From Owenia fusiformis (taxonomy: Eukaryota > Annelida > Polychaeta > Sabellida > Oweniidae), in the NCBI GenBank assembly GCA_903813345.2, contig CAIIXF020000010.1:3463169-3527168 (forward strand): a stretch of 64,000 nucleotides of DNA. The letters are read 5' to 3'. Below the pieces are notes generated by a model. That model did not search any database and was not told the DNA's origin. It worked only from the letters and a program-made list of their open reading frames with translations. Made by a program: the position numbers and the translations under genes. Shown here piece after piece: positions 43,532-56,400 of the stretch (the stretch's first letter is position 1; the number at the start of each line of letters is the position of its first letter).

Positions 43532-45819
43532 TATACAAATAGTGACTGCCATTGAGGGCAATAGTGTAAATTATTTCCCCGAGGGAATATCCTCTACAAT
43601 GTACTATTCCCGAAGCCGCAGGCTGAGGGAATAGTACATTGTAGAGGATATTCCCAAGGGGAAATCATTTACACTATTGCTCGAAATTAGGCAGTCACTA
43701 TTTGTTTTATTATATACGCTACACTGACTCTTGTCCCGTTTCCTCTGCAAAGGCCAAAAAGGCTTAGAAAGCCCCCTCCCCGGGTGCCGGGTCCATTGTT
43801 AGCATTATAAGCTGTGACGTCATCAGATGCTCAACAGAAATTTTTGCCTCTGAGACTCTCACTTGACAAATTCAATCGCGTTTAACACGCGGAATAGATT
43901 ATCATAACACTTGAAATTACACAGACGTATTGAGCTTAGGGAACTTTATACACGTTGCTTATATTGTATCGTTCACGCACGTCTGTCATGGTGAACGGAG
44001 TTGATTTGTGTTTGTGCTCATCCTCCATTTTTCTGTTTTTCGTCTGCGCAGTGATGATGCGCAGACGTTTCCAAGGGTAATAGAAGTTGCAATTGTGACG
44101 TCAGCGGGCAATAGTTCAAATGTATATTCCCGCTGACGTCACATTTGAGGGAATATAACTTTCCGAGGAAAATAGTAAATCTATTTCGGAACACGTGACT
44201 AGGTATTGACCAATCAGGATTAGTGTTACATATTGGGTATATAATAATATGTAATCTACACTCCCCTCCATAAGTTTGGCAACCTTAGCTCCCCCATTGA
44301 ACTACGTGTTAAAGCCTCTTTACCTTTGAAATTTTATTTACTTAACCTACGATGATAATACATATACTTTTGATGGAAATGCAATTTGACTTTATTTCCA
44401 ATACCTCCAAATTTTCTCAATATGAATGATGAATTTTTGAAAATCGACATTCCCATGTTGACCAATGGGAAAGGGTAGGTTTGCCGCAAGTCCAGAATAT
44501 CCATCCATCCGAGTCCTTGCAAAAATACGAGTTAGGGAGGCAATTGAATTTGCTAACTTTATTTAACAAAAAAATTGATATGTTTCTTCAGGTTCAACAA
44601 AGTTATAGGGCTTTAAAGTCAAAATTGTTTTTCAAAAAACCTCTCCCATTGAAATATCAGTACAGGAGGCGAAAAATTATTTTCTAAAATGACTTTGAAG
44701 CGCTGTAACTTTAGTATTCATCGAATAAACTAAACACTAAGTGTACAAAAAAGTTAGACGATTCAATTTTCGTTATAGAAATATTTTTGCTGAATCTTTT
44801 ACTGAAAAAATATCCTGATTTCTGATTTGCCCCGAACCCTCCATTTCAAATTGGATTACATGGGAATGACGATTTTCAAAAATTCATCAAATTTATCATC
44901 AATTTTCGACCTATTTTAATTGAGGAAAAAATTGAGAAATTTGGAGGTATTGGAAATAAAGTCAAATTGCATTTCCATCAAAAGTATATGTATTATCATC
45001 GTAGGTTAAGTAAATAAAATTTCAAAGGTAAAGAGGCTTTAACACGTAGTTCAATGGGGGAGCTAAGGTTGCCAAACTTATGGAGGGGAGTGTAGATTAC
45101 ATATTATTATATACCCAATATGTAACACTAATCCTGATTGGTCAATACCTAGTCACGTGTTCCGAAATAGATTTACTATTTTCCTCGGAAAGTTATATTC
45201 CCTCAAATGTGACGTCAGCGGGAATATACATTTGAACTATTGCCCGCTGACGTCACAATTGCAACTTCTATTACCCTTGGAAACGTCTGCGCATCATCAC
45301 TGCGCAGACGAAAAACAGAAAAATGGAGGATGAGCACAAACACAAATCAACTCCGTTCACCATGACAGACGTGCGTGAACGATACAATATAAGCAACGTG
45401 TATAAAGTTCCCTAAGCTCAATACGTCTGTGTAATTTCAAGTGTTATGATAATCTATTCCGCGTGTTAAACGCGATTGAATTTGTCAAGTGAGAGTCTCA
45501 GAGGCAAAAATTTCTGTTGAGCATCTGATGACGTCACAGCTTATAATGCTAACAATGGACCCGGCACCCGGGGAGGGGGCTTTCTAAGCCTTTTTGGCCT
45601 TTGCAGAGGAAACGGGACAAGAGTCAGTGTAGCGTATATAATAAAACAAATAGTGACTGCCTAATTTCGAGCAATAGTGTAAATGATTTCCCCTTGGGAA
45701 TATCCTCTACAATGTACTATTCCCTCAGCCTGCGGCTTCGGGAATAGTACATTGTAGAGGATATTCCCTCGGGGAAATAATTTACACTATTGCCCTCAAT
45801 GGCAGTCACTATTTGTATA
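43532..45819. mobile_element. 2.29-kb palindromic foldback element with 882-bp arms
   Basis: Every position p in 43532-44413 that I checked pairs with 89351-p in 44938-45819, including anchors at 43811/45540, 44041/45310 and 44401/44950. There is therefore no net indel along the arms and they appear essentially identical. The two arms converge on a ~520-bp centre (44414-44937) whose inner sides are only partly alike. Each arm starts with a smaller palindrome (about 43535-43707: CAAATAGTGACTGCC...GGCAGTCACTATTTG). Each also holds a CRE-like hairpin (GTGACGTCAGCGGG...CCCGCTGACGTCAC) and the self-complementary CGTCTGCGCA...TGCGCAGACG. Flanks read TTATA/TATAC. No transposase was recognised; the class is unassigned. 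Confidence 0.9.
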
Positions 45820-46195
45820 CTATAACACCTCTGCCAGCTGAAATATTTTCCTAAAATTTGACGTCATTTACAATTGAATACAACATTATAAAGAACAATA
45901 ATAGCCATCATGAACATGATAATGCCATACTTAATGCCATTTGTAATTCTTTCCATCAGATGAGCCTTCTCGTATATCAAAGAATATGTCTATTAATATT
46001 ATTTAGGGCATTAATTGTTCATTGCAATGTAGTGTTCCGGTATGTCCATACTAATATTTCCAATATGGTTGAGATTATAAATAGAGAAGTACCTAAACTT
46101 GCGTCATACACTCCTCTTCATAAATTTGAAAACCCGAAGGTTTCATTGGATTCGATGTTTGGATCTCAATTTTGTTCCTTAACCCCGTCAATGCG

Positions 46196-46301
46196 AGAGC
46201 CGATTAAATCGGCTCTGACGTCACATTTGTGTTTGCGAGAGCCGATTAAATCGGCTCTGAAAAACCTTTGCTTCAGTGCTAAAGCCGATGAGATCGGCTT
46301 T
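46196..46301 (+). repeat. Three 21-bp palindromes at 42-43 bp spacing
   Basis: AGAGCCGATTAAATCGGCTCT occurs twice, exactly, at 46196-46216 and 46238-46258. A variant, AAAGCCGATGAGATCGGCTTT, is at 46281-46301. TGACGTCAC follows the first and TACGTCATT follows the third. Sequence between the copies is unrelated except the leading GCG. Helically phased palindromes beside CRE-like sites suggest either regulatory binding sites or terminal subrepeats of a transposon. Confidence 0.85.
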
Positions 46302-46505
46302 ACGTCATTCCCATGTAAAAGGGGATTCCCCTCAGTAATTATGTAAGACATGCAAATCTTCACAAATAAACATGATATTGTATGTCTAAAACAATAAATA
46401 TTTCGAAACACTGTGCTTGTTTGTTCATTTTTCTCAACTTGATCGAGTTTTTAAAAACAGGAAAAATAAAAACAAATTTTCAAACAAATATTTGGCGGGA
46501 AAAAA

Positions 46506-46681
46506 TGCCGGCACTAAATGACGATGGCAGTGATTTTTATTGAGAGCCTATTTGATAGTGATTCTGATCTCTCTGGTGTCCGAAGCAAGTCAGATGATGA
46601 TGGGAATATTCCCATACCTTGTAATCAGTGAAGATGTGTCCCTGGACCTCGGCAATCAAAGGAAAGATTACAATTTGATAA
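46506..46681 (+). pseudogene. Acidic N-terminal exon remnant of a piggyBac-type transposase
   Basis: ATG 46506 begins MPALNDDGSDFY then stops. A shifted frame continues with SLFDSDSDLSGVRSKSDDDG and, after one more in-frame TGA, RQSKERLQFDK up to a GTAAAT donor at 46682. An acidic Ser/Asp-rich N-terminus is usual in piggyBac-family transposases. Linkage to the clear piggyBac exon at 49433 is an inference from strand and order. Confidence 0.4.
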
Positions 46682-49432
46682 GGTAAATAGCCCGGGAGGA
46701 CCAGAAAAATTCCAGTCAAGATTTTTTTTGAGTTGTGTCAATTATAATCGACATTGTAAGTTATCAGCTGAATTATTTGAACTGAATTATTTTCATCTAA
46801 CTATTAGATGACTACTATTATCGAACATATTTTATTTAGAGTGTAAATAGAGCAAATAACATACTTAAAAACTAAGTCACATGACTTGATCATGGTGATC
46901 ATGTGACATTCAAAATGGCGCCATCCAGGTTAAAAATGAACAAATTTGCTCTTCAATATATCGCATTTTCTTGAGGGATCATTGTCTTTTTGCAATGTAA
47001 TGACACAGAAAAAGGTACTGTATGTATATCTGATAACAAATATTTATTGATTTTATGATATTTATGGCTCTATAGTGTCTAAACCACTAATGAACTGCAG
47101 AATTCATGAATTTTTTTTCAATTTTATTTTTGATTTTCTTATTGTTTCTTTATCATTTCATTGTACTATTTCATTGCACTGTTTCATTGCCATGGACAAT
47201 GCAATACATATACATTACTAGTATACCGAATACTCTTTTACATTGACGTGTATGGCTATGTACAATATCCATGCATCTAGAGCTGATAGCAAACTTTTTC
47301 AAAGACAAATACAGTTGGGAATTACCTTCTTCTAAGGCCACTACATGTATATCGTGAGAATTGGCTTGAGACTCGAGTGGACAGGTGGATTTTCTATCAC
47401 CAACCATGGCCATCTGAAAGCCCATACTTTCCAACATTTTTAACATTGGAAATCCTCACTTCAGCAAATCCACCTGTCATTTATTTATGTTCCAATCTGT
47501 GTCAGATGTTTTTAATTGAATTACAGTAATGTTGTATTTCAGTCCAGTTTTGCCTTAGTTGTCCCACCTCAATTTATTTTTTTAATCCCTGCTTTGACTA
47601 CAACATAGTCAGTCACTGAATAAAGTGAAGAGCTATACTGTTGTGAACTTCATGTATAGCTGACAATATATGTTTTAGGAACCAGACAAAGCAAACAATA
47701 CCAAATGCCGCATCAATGATATTTACTTTGATTAATACATGGATGGAGTTTGGGATCATATGACTGCTGAAAGTACAGTGTAATGTTATGCTGAACAACT
47801 GCAATGTACAGGTAGGCAATTAAACAGTGTTTCAGTGTTTACCAATATTACTAGAGTATAGTACATAATTGCAATTTATGTACATGTACAAGCTTTATGA
47901 TATTGATTATAATTAATGTAGTATAGTACAATACAATGTACTGTTTTACAATACATTACAACATGTACAAAAGTGTTTAACAGTATGTGTTCAGCATGAA
48001 GGTCATATTTGTATATCAAAAGGGATGTACCAATAATTTTTTATCTACTGTATTCATACAGGTATTTATACAGTACCTGTACCCGTAACATGGGTGAAGC
48101 CAAACTTGAGACAGGTGAGGCTTTTGCCTCACCACCATTTTTCAGGAAAACATTTATTTGGACAATATGTGTATATTAAGTCTGTGAAGATAAAGGAAAG
48201 CACATTATTCTAGTATTGCCCCAATAAAATCAATTTGATCTCTGGAAGAGGCAGATTTAAATTTAGGTAAACGCTCTACTTCAGCTTCAGTATAAATATT
48301 TTTTTGAAATTTCCCTCATTTCCATTATGGCTACTTCCTTGTATATAGTAAATGTTATGTTATATAGAGATTATTTAATGGGAGAGATGGTATATGAATT
48401 TTATTCTGTGGGAAAATATAATATTGGCCAAGGAAAATATCATATTGACCGAGGGCAATAGCCCAAGTGTCAAAGTGATATTATTCGAGATCAATATCAT
48501 ATTTTCTCAGGGAAAATATTAATACTCCAACACAACTGAAACTTATTTATAAGTTTTGAATGTCATCACCCAGTGATGGTGTGATATAAAATGATACAAT
48601 TGAATTCTTCTGATATCGGATCCAATATGGGATCTGATACAGGATTTTGCCTGATGCGAAATCTTTTTTTTTTTCCCAGGGAAAACATGCTATTATAATT
48701 ATGGAATACATATTTATATACAATGATCTTTCCTTTACAGCACAAAGAGAAGAGGAGTTTCTCAAAGATTGCAGTAGGCTATACAGTGGGAAAATACAGT
48801 ACATCCATCTCTGAATGAAAGCCTTCATTGAGATGCTGCTAAATATGTGTTTGATTTAGAAAACAACACTGGAGTCATATTGGACAAAAACAAGGTAATG
48901 TTTGTTTTATCACTGATGGCCAAGGGGAAAGGCAGGTGTCATTCTCGGCCTAAAGGCTGAGAGGCCGTTTCTTTGTACTTTTCTTTGGCATTTTTGAAAA
49001 AAGTGGACCCAAAGCTCATTTATTTAAATTCAAGTCCCGCAAGTCAATTTCCAGAGCCAACCCTGAACATATGTGTATTGCCATTATTGTGACACTATAA
49101 CCTTTTCATAAGATTAATTAGACTAATCAGAAGACTGATTATAGAGTATTTTATAGGTCATGTACAGAAACAGGTCACTAAATAAAAAAATAAAAACATT
49201 TTGTAATGTATGAATTCAAATCATGAAGTAAAATGATATAAAGTACTGTGTATGAAAAAAATGAAAATTCGGCCTAAAATGAAAAATTTGGCCCAAAATG
49301 AAGATTTTTGAAGGAAAAATAATTTAATTTTAGAAAAGAAAATTCGAAAAATGAAAAATCATGATCCTAGGGAAATAAACCCCACGTTCAATCCCTCCAA
49401 GTAAATAACCTCTATGCATTTTCTCATTATAG
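46682..49432. other. Intron-like/non-genic stretch between piggyBac remnants
   Basis: It contains the palindrome TCACATGACTTGATCATGGTGATCATGTGA near 46877 and the hairpin GGTGAGGCTTTTGCCTCACC near 48114. It also holds a ~110-bp inverted repeat near 48412-48525 (GGGAAAATATAATATTGGCC...GATCAATATCATATTTTCTC). On the minus strand 47440-47320 there is a possible exon (MAMVGDRKSTCP...HDIHVVALEEG before GTAATT) that loosely recalls DDE-transposase cores; support is weak. Confidence 0.35.
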
Positions 49433-49636
49433 ATGGAATCAGGCAACCCCCAGTTAGGAAAAAACTTTACGAGAGACCGATTTCAGCTACTTTTGCGGTT
49501 CTGGCACATGAACAATAATGAGGTTGCATTAGTTGAAGACAAGCCTGGCTGCAACCCCTATATCAAGGTCAGGTGCTTGATTTCTGCGTTCAACGAGAAT
49601 TCTGCCATAATACTCTCCATGAAAACATTGCTCTGA
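49433..49636 (+). pseudogene. piggyBac transposase (DDE_Tnp_1_7) exon remnant
   Basis: It follows an acceptor (CTCATTATAG). The frame reads GKNFTRDRFQLLLRFWHMNN, then a Lys-Pro segment and YIKVRCLISAFNENSA, matching the conserved 'R.F..I.R..HF.DN ... K+RPL...FN' region that precedes the first catalytic Asp of piggyBac transposases. The frame is broken just where the SIDE/SVDE catalytic motif should come (SMKTLL then stop; another frame continues). No downstream DDE residues were found, so the copy is dead. A sequence related to human PGBD genes is possible, but domestication is not indicated. Confidence 0.65.
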
Positions 49637-49997
49637 TTGCGGGACTGGTCTCTATGAGCAAGAGGTAAAATTTTTACCTTGATAACTTTCTGTGAAAATA
49701 TGTAATACAAGACCCTATTTTTACACTTTTATATTTTGCTTTCACATTTAAAACATATTCACACCACAGGAACATTGCATAACTTTCCTGGTTAATGCCA
49801 TATATCTTTAGACAAGTTACATGAAATAACTTTATTTTATTTTTTTTCTTTGTTCCTCTCAGACATTTGATTTAGTTTACCCTGAAAACAGAAGAATGGT
49901 ACTACTGAAATTAAATCAACAAAAATAACAAGCAATATTCATCTGTCACAACTTAGTCCAGTGTAATTTTGATTGTATATATTCGGGGGTACATTGT

Positions 49998-50530
49998 TAT
50001 TAATTGACCTTTTGCGATCAGAATTCAGGAATTTTGTTTATGGATACTGTTGTCACGTGTTTAGTCTTATTGGTGTGATGTCACATAGAAATGATATTAG
50101 AAATGATGGAATCACGAAATGGCGGACACGTGGCAGTTTTGAGCTAAAAATATTGTCGTTTCTTTTATGAAAACCATGGGTGGGATATTTACCGATGCCG
50201 ATTTGACTAGATCATGAGTTTATCTATGTATGTGCGAAGTTTGGGTGAAATTCATATTAAACATCGATGCCTATAAGCGCCCCCCGTTTTTGTCAAAACC
50301 GGGGAGCGCTTAACCGCTATCTAAATCATGTCAGTAAGATCTTAGACTTGGTATATGCTTAGCATGAATGTTGATCTAGTCAAATCGAACGCGTTTGTGA
50401 AAAATTAATCAATAAAGCATGAAATATAGAAGATAATCTCTCAAAATCAAGCATCTAAAGCTGGCTGGCCTAATTGTGACGTCACTAAAAGATAGAATCC
50501 ATTCGTTGATCGCAAATCGTCAATTAGACA
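49998..50530. mobile_element. Foldback element, imperfect arms
   Basis: TTAATTGACCTTTTGCGATCA (49999 on) is mirrored by TGATCGCAAATCGTCAATTA (to 50526), and GATTTGACTAGATCA (50200) by TGATCTAGTCAAATC (50372-50386). The centre is the hairpin AGCGCCCCCCGTTTTTGTCAAAACCGGGGAGCGCT near 50277-50311. Parts of the arms have diverged, suggesting an older insertion than the 43.5-kb palindrome. Confidence 0.55.
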
Positions 50531-50539
50531 TCAATAGTT

Positions 50540-52805
50540 TGTCATTCCATATATGTGAGTGAGGAATATAACAGTGAATAATAAAATAAATATTTAATTC
50601 TATTTTTGGTGAATGCTTGACACTTGACGCTTTCACAAGATATTCCACTTGCACTTCGGGCTTCGTGAAATATCACTAGTGAAAGATGCACAAGTATTCA
50701 ACCTCAATAGAATTAAATATTTGTATATTATTTCTGACTGGTGTATATTGTAACTACTAAACAGTAGAAAGAACACATTGAACAGACTCAGTGAAATACA
50801 TGTCTCAAGAAAGGAATCGTGGTACATAGATTTGTACAAAATATTTATTGAATATATAGCGCATTTTCTGAAATTTGTTCATATGATAAGTAAAACTAAT
50901 ATTTGTTATACAAATGATAATCAGATAGCCTAATCATTTACATATTGCAGGATAACAACCGATGGGGACAGTGGATAGCACAGATCAAATGATCACACAG
51001 TGATGGATGAACTAAATTGCAAATTCTTACAAAATGTTACATCCACTTACCCGTTGTCATGGTAACAGATATTGATATATGTATGTGTGAAATTCTCTTA
51101 TCTTCTATACATGTATTGATCCAGAATGATTTAATTAACTTCATATTTATATTATGTATTGATATCAGTAGACAAAATAAGATACAAATGTAATAATTAA
51201 TTGTTTTTGTAATACCATCAATATTTTGGTAAAAAATCAAGGATTTTAGTAGAAAATGAGCTTTGATAAGATTATAAACGTTATGGTCGGCCGACGGTGC
51301 TATGTATTGTTCCAAATATAATCTGCAAATGACAAATTCATGGGCAATTATATTTTTGTCTAGTTTTTTGTCCTATTTTATAATTTATATTTGATTGGAT
51401 GTGATGTAGGGGCAAATGGATTAATTCATGATTACCTATGAATTGTATTTTACAGCGTTATTTTTCTAATAAGTAAAATGGCGGCCATATTGATGACGTC
51501 ATATCTAATTTGCATATTTGAATAATTTATTCATCAAGATAATCATTTTAGCTTTCCAACGATGTATCATACATGGTTCCATCGGAAATAATGACTAAGT
51601 TATGAAGTCAGATATACCGAGGCCTAATTTTCTCTATTTTACCATGAAAAGTCTAGCACTGAGGCAAAAGCTCTTCATTCTTGAATTAGCAGCAAAATGA
51701 AATATTTGCCTTTTTTTGTAGCATTGATAGGGTTAATTACACTAGTTCATGAGCTTTCTGATTCCTTATTTAAAATAAATCACAAAACATAAACATGCTT
51801 TCATAAAGTGCATTCTTTACGATGGAGCTTATCGTCTATCGCAGCTATGGGAAGAATTGAAATACTCTTGGACCAAGGATTTAATGTTAAAAAGGGACTT
51901 CAAGTGATGAACGGGAGTATACTTGTAGGTACTAGATGTATAGAAGACAGGACGTGTTGAATGAAGTTCGTGTGTTATTATTTGAATGATGAAACTAATA
52001 TAGTAAGATGTATCTAGATTCTTAGCAAAGAGGCCGATGGCAGTTAGCTGAGTTATACAATTGCATTTGCATCTCATTGTTTATAGTCTAACGTAATTTG
52101 CATGGATGGTTTAGGGTAGGTATTCATTTGAAGTTTTGAATTTGAGAACATCCTTGGAATTCATCGTTTCTGAGAATTCAATTGTGCCTAATTCAATATC
52201 GTGATTATTTTGAGGATTCTTGCATTGGGGAAATGAGCGTGTTTTATGAGCGTGTTTGTTTGATATCATGAGGACAAAGGGGGCCTGTGTGGTGATCAAG
52301 ATTTACATGATGAGCTGAAGATAATCAAGGGTCTCTTTTACTTTATTTTGACTTTCAGTTGAAATCAAATTGATCGGCATAAGAAGACAGAGGCGCACAA
52401 GCTATGAACAATAACCCAGATGCGTAGGTACTTTAATCACCGGGTAACTAATTAAGGTAGACATTTTTGTGGTCTATGGGGATTCTCTCCGACTTAGAAG
52501 TCAAATTTTCAAAGGAAGAGGTGCGTTTATTGGCAAATACCCCTATGGTCAAAATGAATAATTCTTAGGTGTAACATGAAGAATAGAATGTCATATAACT
52601 CTTTGGAAAATGTTAAAGTGCTCGGGCACACATAGGCTGAGATAGGGGCCATTTAGTTTAGTGAGGTTGTATTGACTTACATGGGGCTGTTCATCATTGA
52701 CTTAACATGAGGATATCAGCAGATCCCAATAGAGGCCATTGGTTTCTATTGATTATACCAAAAATACCAAAAATACACTATAACCTGAATCGATTGCAAA
52801 CTTAA
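50540..52805. other. Non-genic stretch
   Basis: No exon with credible splice sites. AAAATGGCGGCCATATTGATGA near 51476 followed by GACGTCAT is the sort of GC-richer spot found at transposon ends or CpG promoters, but no partner was found. The rest is AT-rich. Confidence 0.4.
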
Positions 52806-53150
52806 CTAGACTTTGGAAATTGAACGAAGTTCAATTTCAGACTCCAGATCTAGACTTTTTAAAGCCCAGTCATCTAAAATAAGCCGAGTCATCCAGAATA
52901 AGCTGAGTCATCCAGAATAAGATGGATGGATAAAATAGGAAGGTAGTATAGGATAGAATGAGAAGGATAGAACAGAATAGGAAGAAAGGATATGATAGGA
53001 GAGGATAGGAAGGATAGGAAGGAAAGGATACGAAGGAAGGATAGATAGGAAGGATAGGATCAGATAGGAAGGATGGATGGATGAATTTTTCAATATTTTC
53101 TTCTCTTCTCTTGACTTTCTATCAGGATACCATCAGATCAATTTTCCGAA
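52806..53150 (-). mobile_element. Helitron/HINE-like element, copy 3 (3' end, inverted)
   Basis: Reverse complement of about 5935-6295: the CTAG terminus (52806-52809), the GAAATTGAACGAAGTTCAATTTC hairpin, the AGACTCCAGATCTAGA segment, AAGCCGAGTCATCC repeats, the AGGATAGGA simple repeat and GGATGGATGAATTTTTCAAT...GGATACCATCAGATC. Its 5' part is missing. It lies just downstream of the S8 gene's poly(A) signal. Confidence 0.65.
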
Positions 53151-53278
53151 TTTTCCCTTATAGATCTAATTTTATATGTAGATTTCAAATATGATATCAC
53201 TTTGTCTCTTTTTAATTTCTAATGACGCAAATCAAGATTATTTTCACAAACAAAATAATTTTTTTCAATTCAATTCAA

Positions 53279-53284
53279 TTTATT
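53279..53284 (-). terminator. Poly(A) signal AATAAA of the S8 peptidase gene
   Basis: GAAATAAATTG on the minus strand, about 200 bp after the stop codon at 53483-53485. It is followed by repeated ATTGA words, with a TTTTG-rich stretch further on. This is the first AATAAA found after the stop. Confidence 0.55.
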
Positions 53285-53482
53285 TCATAATTTCTTACAT
53301 ACACTATAAAATTATGCCCCTAAACGCCCATGGGCATATATTCCTATTGAATTTATCATGATATAACTTATACATAGATAGTTATATATTATCATATATT
53401 ATTTAAAATATCTTGTATGTCTTGAACATGCTTGTATTTCCATTTCCGTGTAGATCGCGCATCCTTCGTGTCCGTAACCGTT

Positions 53483-56400
53483 TTAACATCTGACTCCTTG
53501 GAGGAGGTCGTTATTCCCACTCGGATTGTTCGTCACCTTATTCTGTAGGGAGCTGAAATGTAACAAAAATTATATTATGGTAACAATATCACTATGTATG
53601 ATAGTGATGTAAGTTATTGTGGTTAGAGTATGTATGTGGACTTTATATTTTATGTCGTACAAATGCGCTATATACTGTGTATGTAGCTATACTATATTTT
53701 GGGAACAATATTTTGTGTGAACATTGTAATTTAGCCGACATATACTCTTAGATTTGAAAATTGTCAAACTTAATGAATGTCTCAAAGAATGCGAAGTTGA
53801 TGCAATTCCGTCAATACAATTGAAATTATTTATGCATTGCAAGCATCACACCTGAGATCGGGGTCAGCTTCAAACGAATATAGTATCAGTAGAGGATAGT
53901 ATCAATGCTGAGATCAACATTACGTCATGTCTGTTTAGGATTAAATTATTTACTGAAGGACAGACTTACTTGTTTGTAAGCCAGGTCATCACGGTAGCAG
54001 GGCTTGGGTTTCCACTGATAGTGCTAAGGTAAGCAGCTGCAACCCCGGCCTATAATATATGATAAAATATAAGCGCCCCCTCTTGATGTCATTCATATAA
54101 TTATATAGAGATGTTTTAGACTTAAATGTTATGTACCATTGATAAAGTCATTCAAACTTGCAATAAAGTATAGCATTTCTCAAACAGAGGGTTTATCAAC
54201 TTCCCAATCATGACATCACATATACATAATGACAAATACTAAATCACAAATAAGAGATTACATGGTGAGACGAGTGATATACCAATAAATATGGAAGGTA
54301 TAATTATATGATATGTAGTTCTCTGAGATATATGAGCCAGATATTATACCACCCGAGCTCATCCGAAATAGGTGCATGTGAATGTACAATAACATGCAAG
54401 TATGTAGTACTTACAACGTGTGGGGAGGCCATTGAAGTACCACTGATGGTTCTGTAGGCGTTCACGTCGAATGCCCATGCACTGAAGATACTTGAACCCT
54501 AGTGAAATAAATTGAAAAATCACGTTGCTGAAAGACTGTGTCAGCCCACAAAACATCAAATTCAACGTTGCCGTGTCAATCTATGTATGAGCAAAATGAC
54601 CCCCTTGAGCCATCGTCAAACAATCATTATCACAACTAAAAATCACCTAGCCACCGAAAACTTTGAAATACCAATATTAATACCAAGACATGAAAAGTAT
54701 GAATACACTTTCTGAGAATTTTATTGCAGGGCTATTATATCAAGAAGATGCTGTGAGATTAGAATAATAAAGTTTCATTATGTGAAAACCCAGTTTTTTT
54801 AACTATTTCATTATAAAGCAACCATTAATACTCACTGGTGCGTAGATGTCTACACATGATCCGTAGTTTGAGAAAGAGGATCTGCTGTCAGAATTGGTAG
54901 AGGAGGCGACGGTTATACTAAAACATAAATACAATTTTGAGTAAAAAAAGTTAAGAAAACATATGAAATATTGGTTGTTTATGTCAAATAAAATCAATCT
55001 AGACCACCGACCAAATAGATGTCTCTACAATCTAGTCTACCGACAAATAAATAATTCTCAATTGGAATAGTCTACGTACGCCGCAGGAAGACGTGCCGGT
55101 GATGCATCGCATGCGTCTCTATTGGAATTTCCAGCGGCAACTACACCGACGATTCCTTCAGCTATTGCGGCACCGAGGGCATTGTTCATGGTGACGCTGT
55201 TACATGTACATCCCAGAGACATACTGTAAACACGCAAAATAAACTACACGACATTTGAATATTGAAGACCACATGCATATGTATGTACTGCAGTTAGTCA
55301 GTTATATATTAGTCCCTATGAGAAGATCAAGAGGTAACATTTAGTTTATCTGTCAGACAAACCAGACAGCATCATTTTGAAGTCTTTTTAACACCGCTAA
55401 ACTAATTCTAGATTCAAAATATGACAAGGATGAACATTAAACACAATCAAGGCTTATTTAATATCTTTGGATTTATCACGTATATTCTTAACCCTATCAC
55501 TTACTTGATGACTGCCTTCCTTCCCCTGCTCCTATACTGCTCGACGATCCAGTTTAATCCGTTCACAATTCCACTGAAAACGCAAGTTAAATTTCTAACC
55601 TACAGATACCAATATCTTTGATAGCCTTTTTTGTGTTGAAAACGTTTTTTTGTATAGACCAGCTCTTAATTTGCAATTCTTATTCCAAAAATCTTCGAAA
55701 GCAGCTGTGGTTTAATAAACACATTCCTTTGTATAGACTAGCTCTTTATCTGCAATTCTTATTTTAAAAATATGGTATGAATTTATATTGTAAAGAGAAG
55801 GCCTGAGCAATAAGGAAATATGTTGGCACTTCTGAAGGGTTTAATCAGCAAGAACGAAATTTCTTACGATGTACTTCCAGAACCACCGGCAGACAGAACT
55901 TTAACAGGAATGATCGTCACATCTCGAGCAACTCCAACTGTTTTCCCACCAACAGTGCCTAATATGCAAATTAAAGAAATATTGATAACGCGTCAGGATG
56001 TTATATTAAAGTGTCTGTGCGATGCTCATTGGGTCAAAATTCAGTTTATACATGTTTTAAATGAAGTAAATACCACTTACAAGTCAAACCATTAGTCTAC
56101 ATGTACCGTTCTTGTAAATCTTTCTATAAATGTGAAATTTGATGTTCAAAATCGGGAACCCAATGTCAAGTGCCAATCATGACATCACGATCAGAACAGG
56201 TTTTGATCATGTTGCTGGAGTTTATGATCTCCGAACGTGCTTATAAAGCTTCAGTGTAATTGATTGCCACTGCATTTAATGCAGTGCGGAAATGATTCAA
56301 CTTTGACTACTTTGGAACCACGATTTTCCCACCGATGAATGAAAAATATAATACCTCAATTAGAGCTCCCTACCCTGTGGTGCGTTTTCACAAAGCTAGT

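Noticed and set aside
42872-43561. Several long frames on both strands rich in Gly/Pro/Ser/His
   Set aside because: They follow from the GGGAC minisatellite period and its foldback symmetry. Open in many frames at once, as expected of repeats.
46196-46301. CRISPR-like array
   Set aside because: Only three short palindromic units in an animal genome, unequal repeats and no cas genes.
45858-46346. 162-codon plus-strand frame
   Set aside because: Its C-terminal half is the translated triple palindrome (REPIKSA repeated). No family, and it abuts transposon sequence.
52908-53093. Repetitive Ser/Pro/Ile/Leu frame on the minus strand
   Set aside because: Translation of the AGGATAGGA simple repeat in Helitron-like copy 3.
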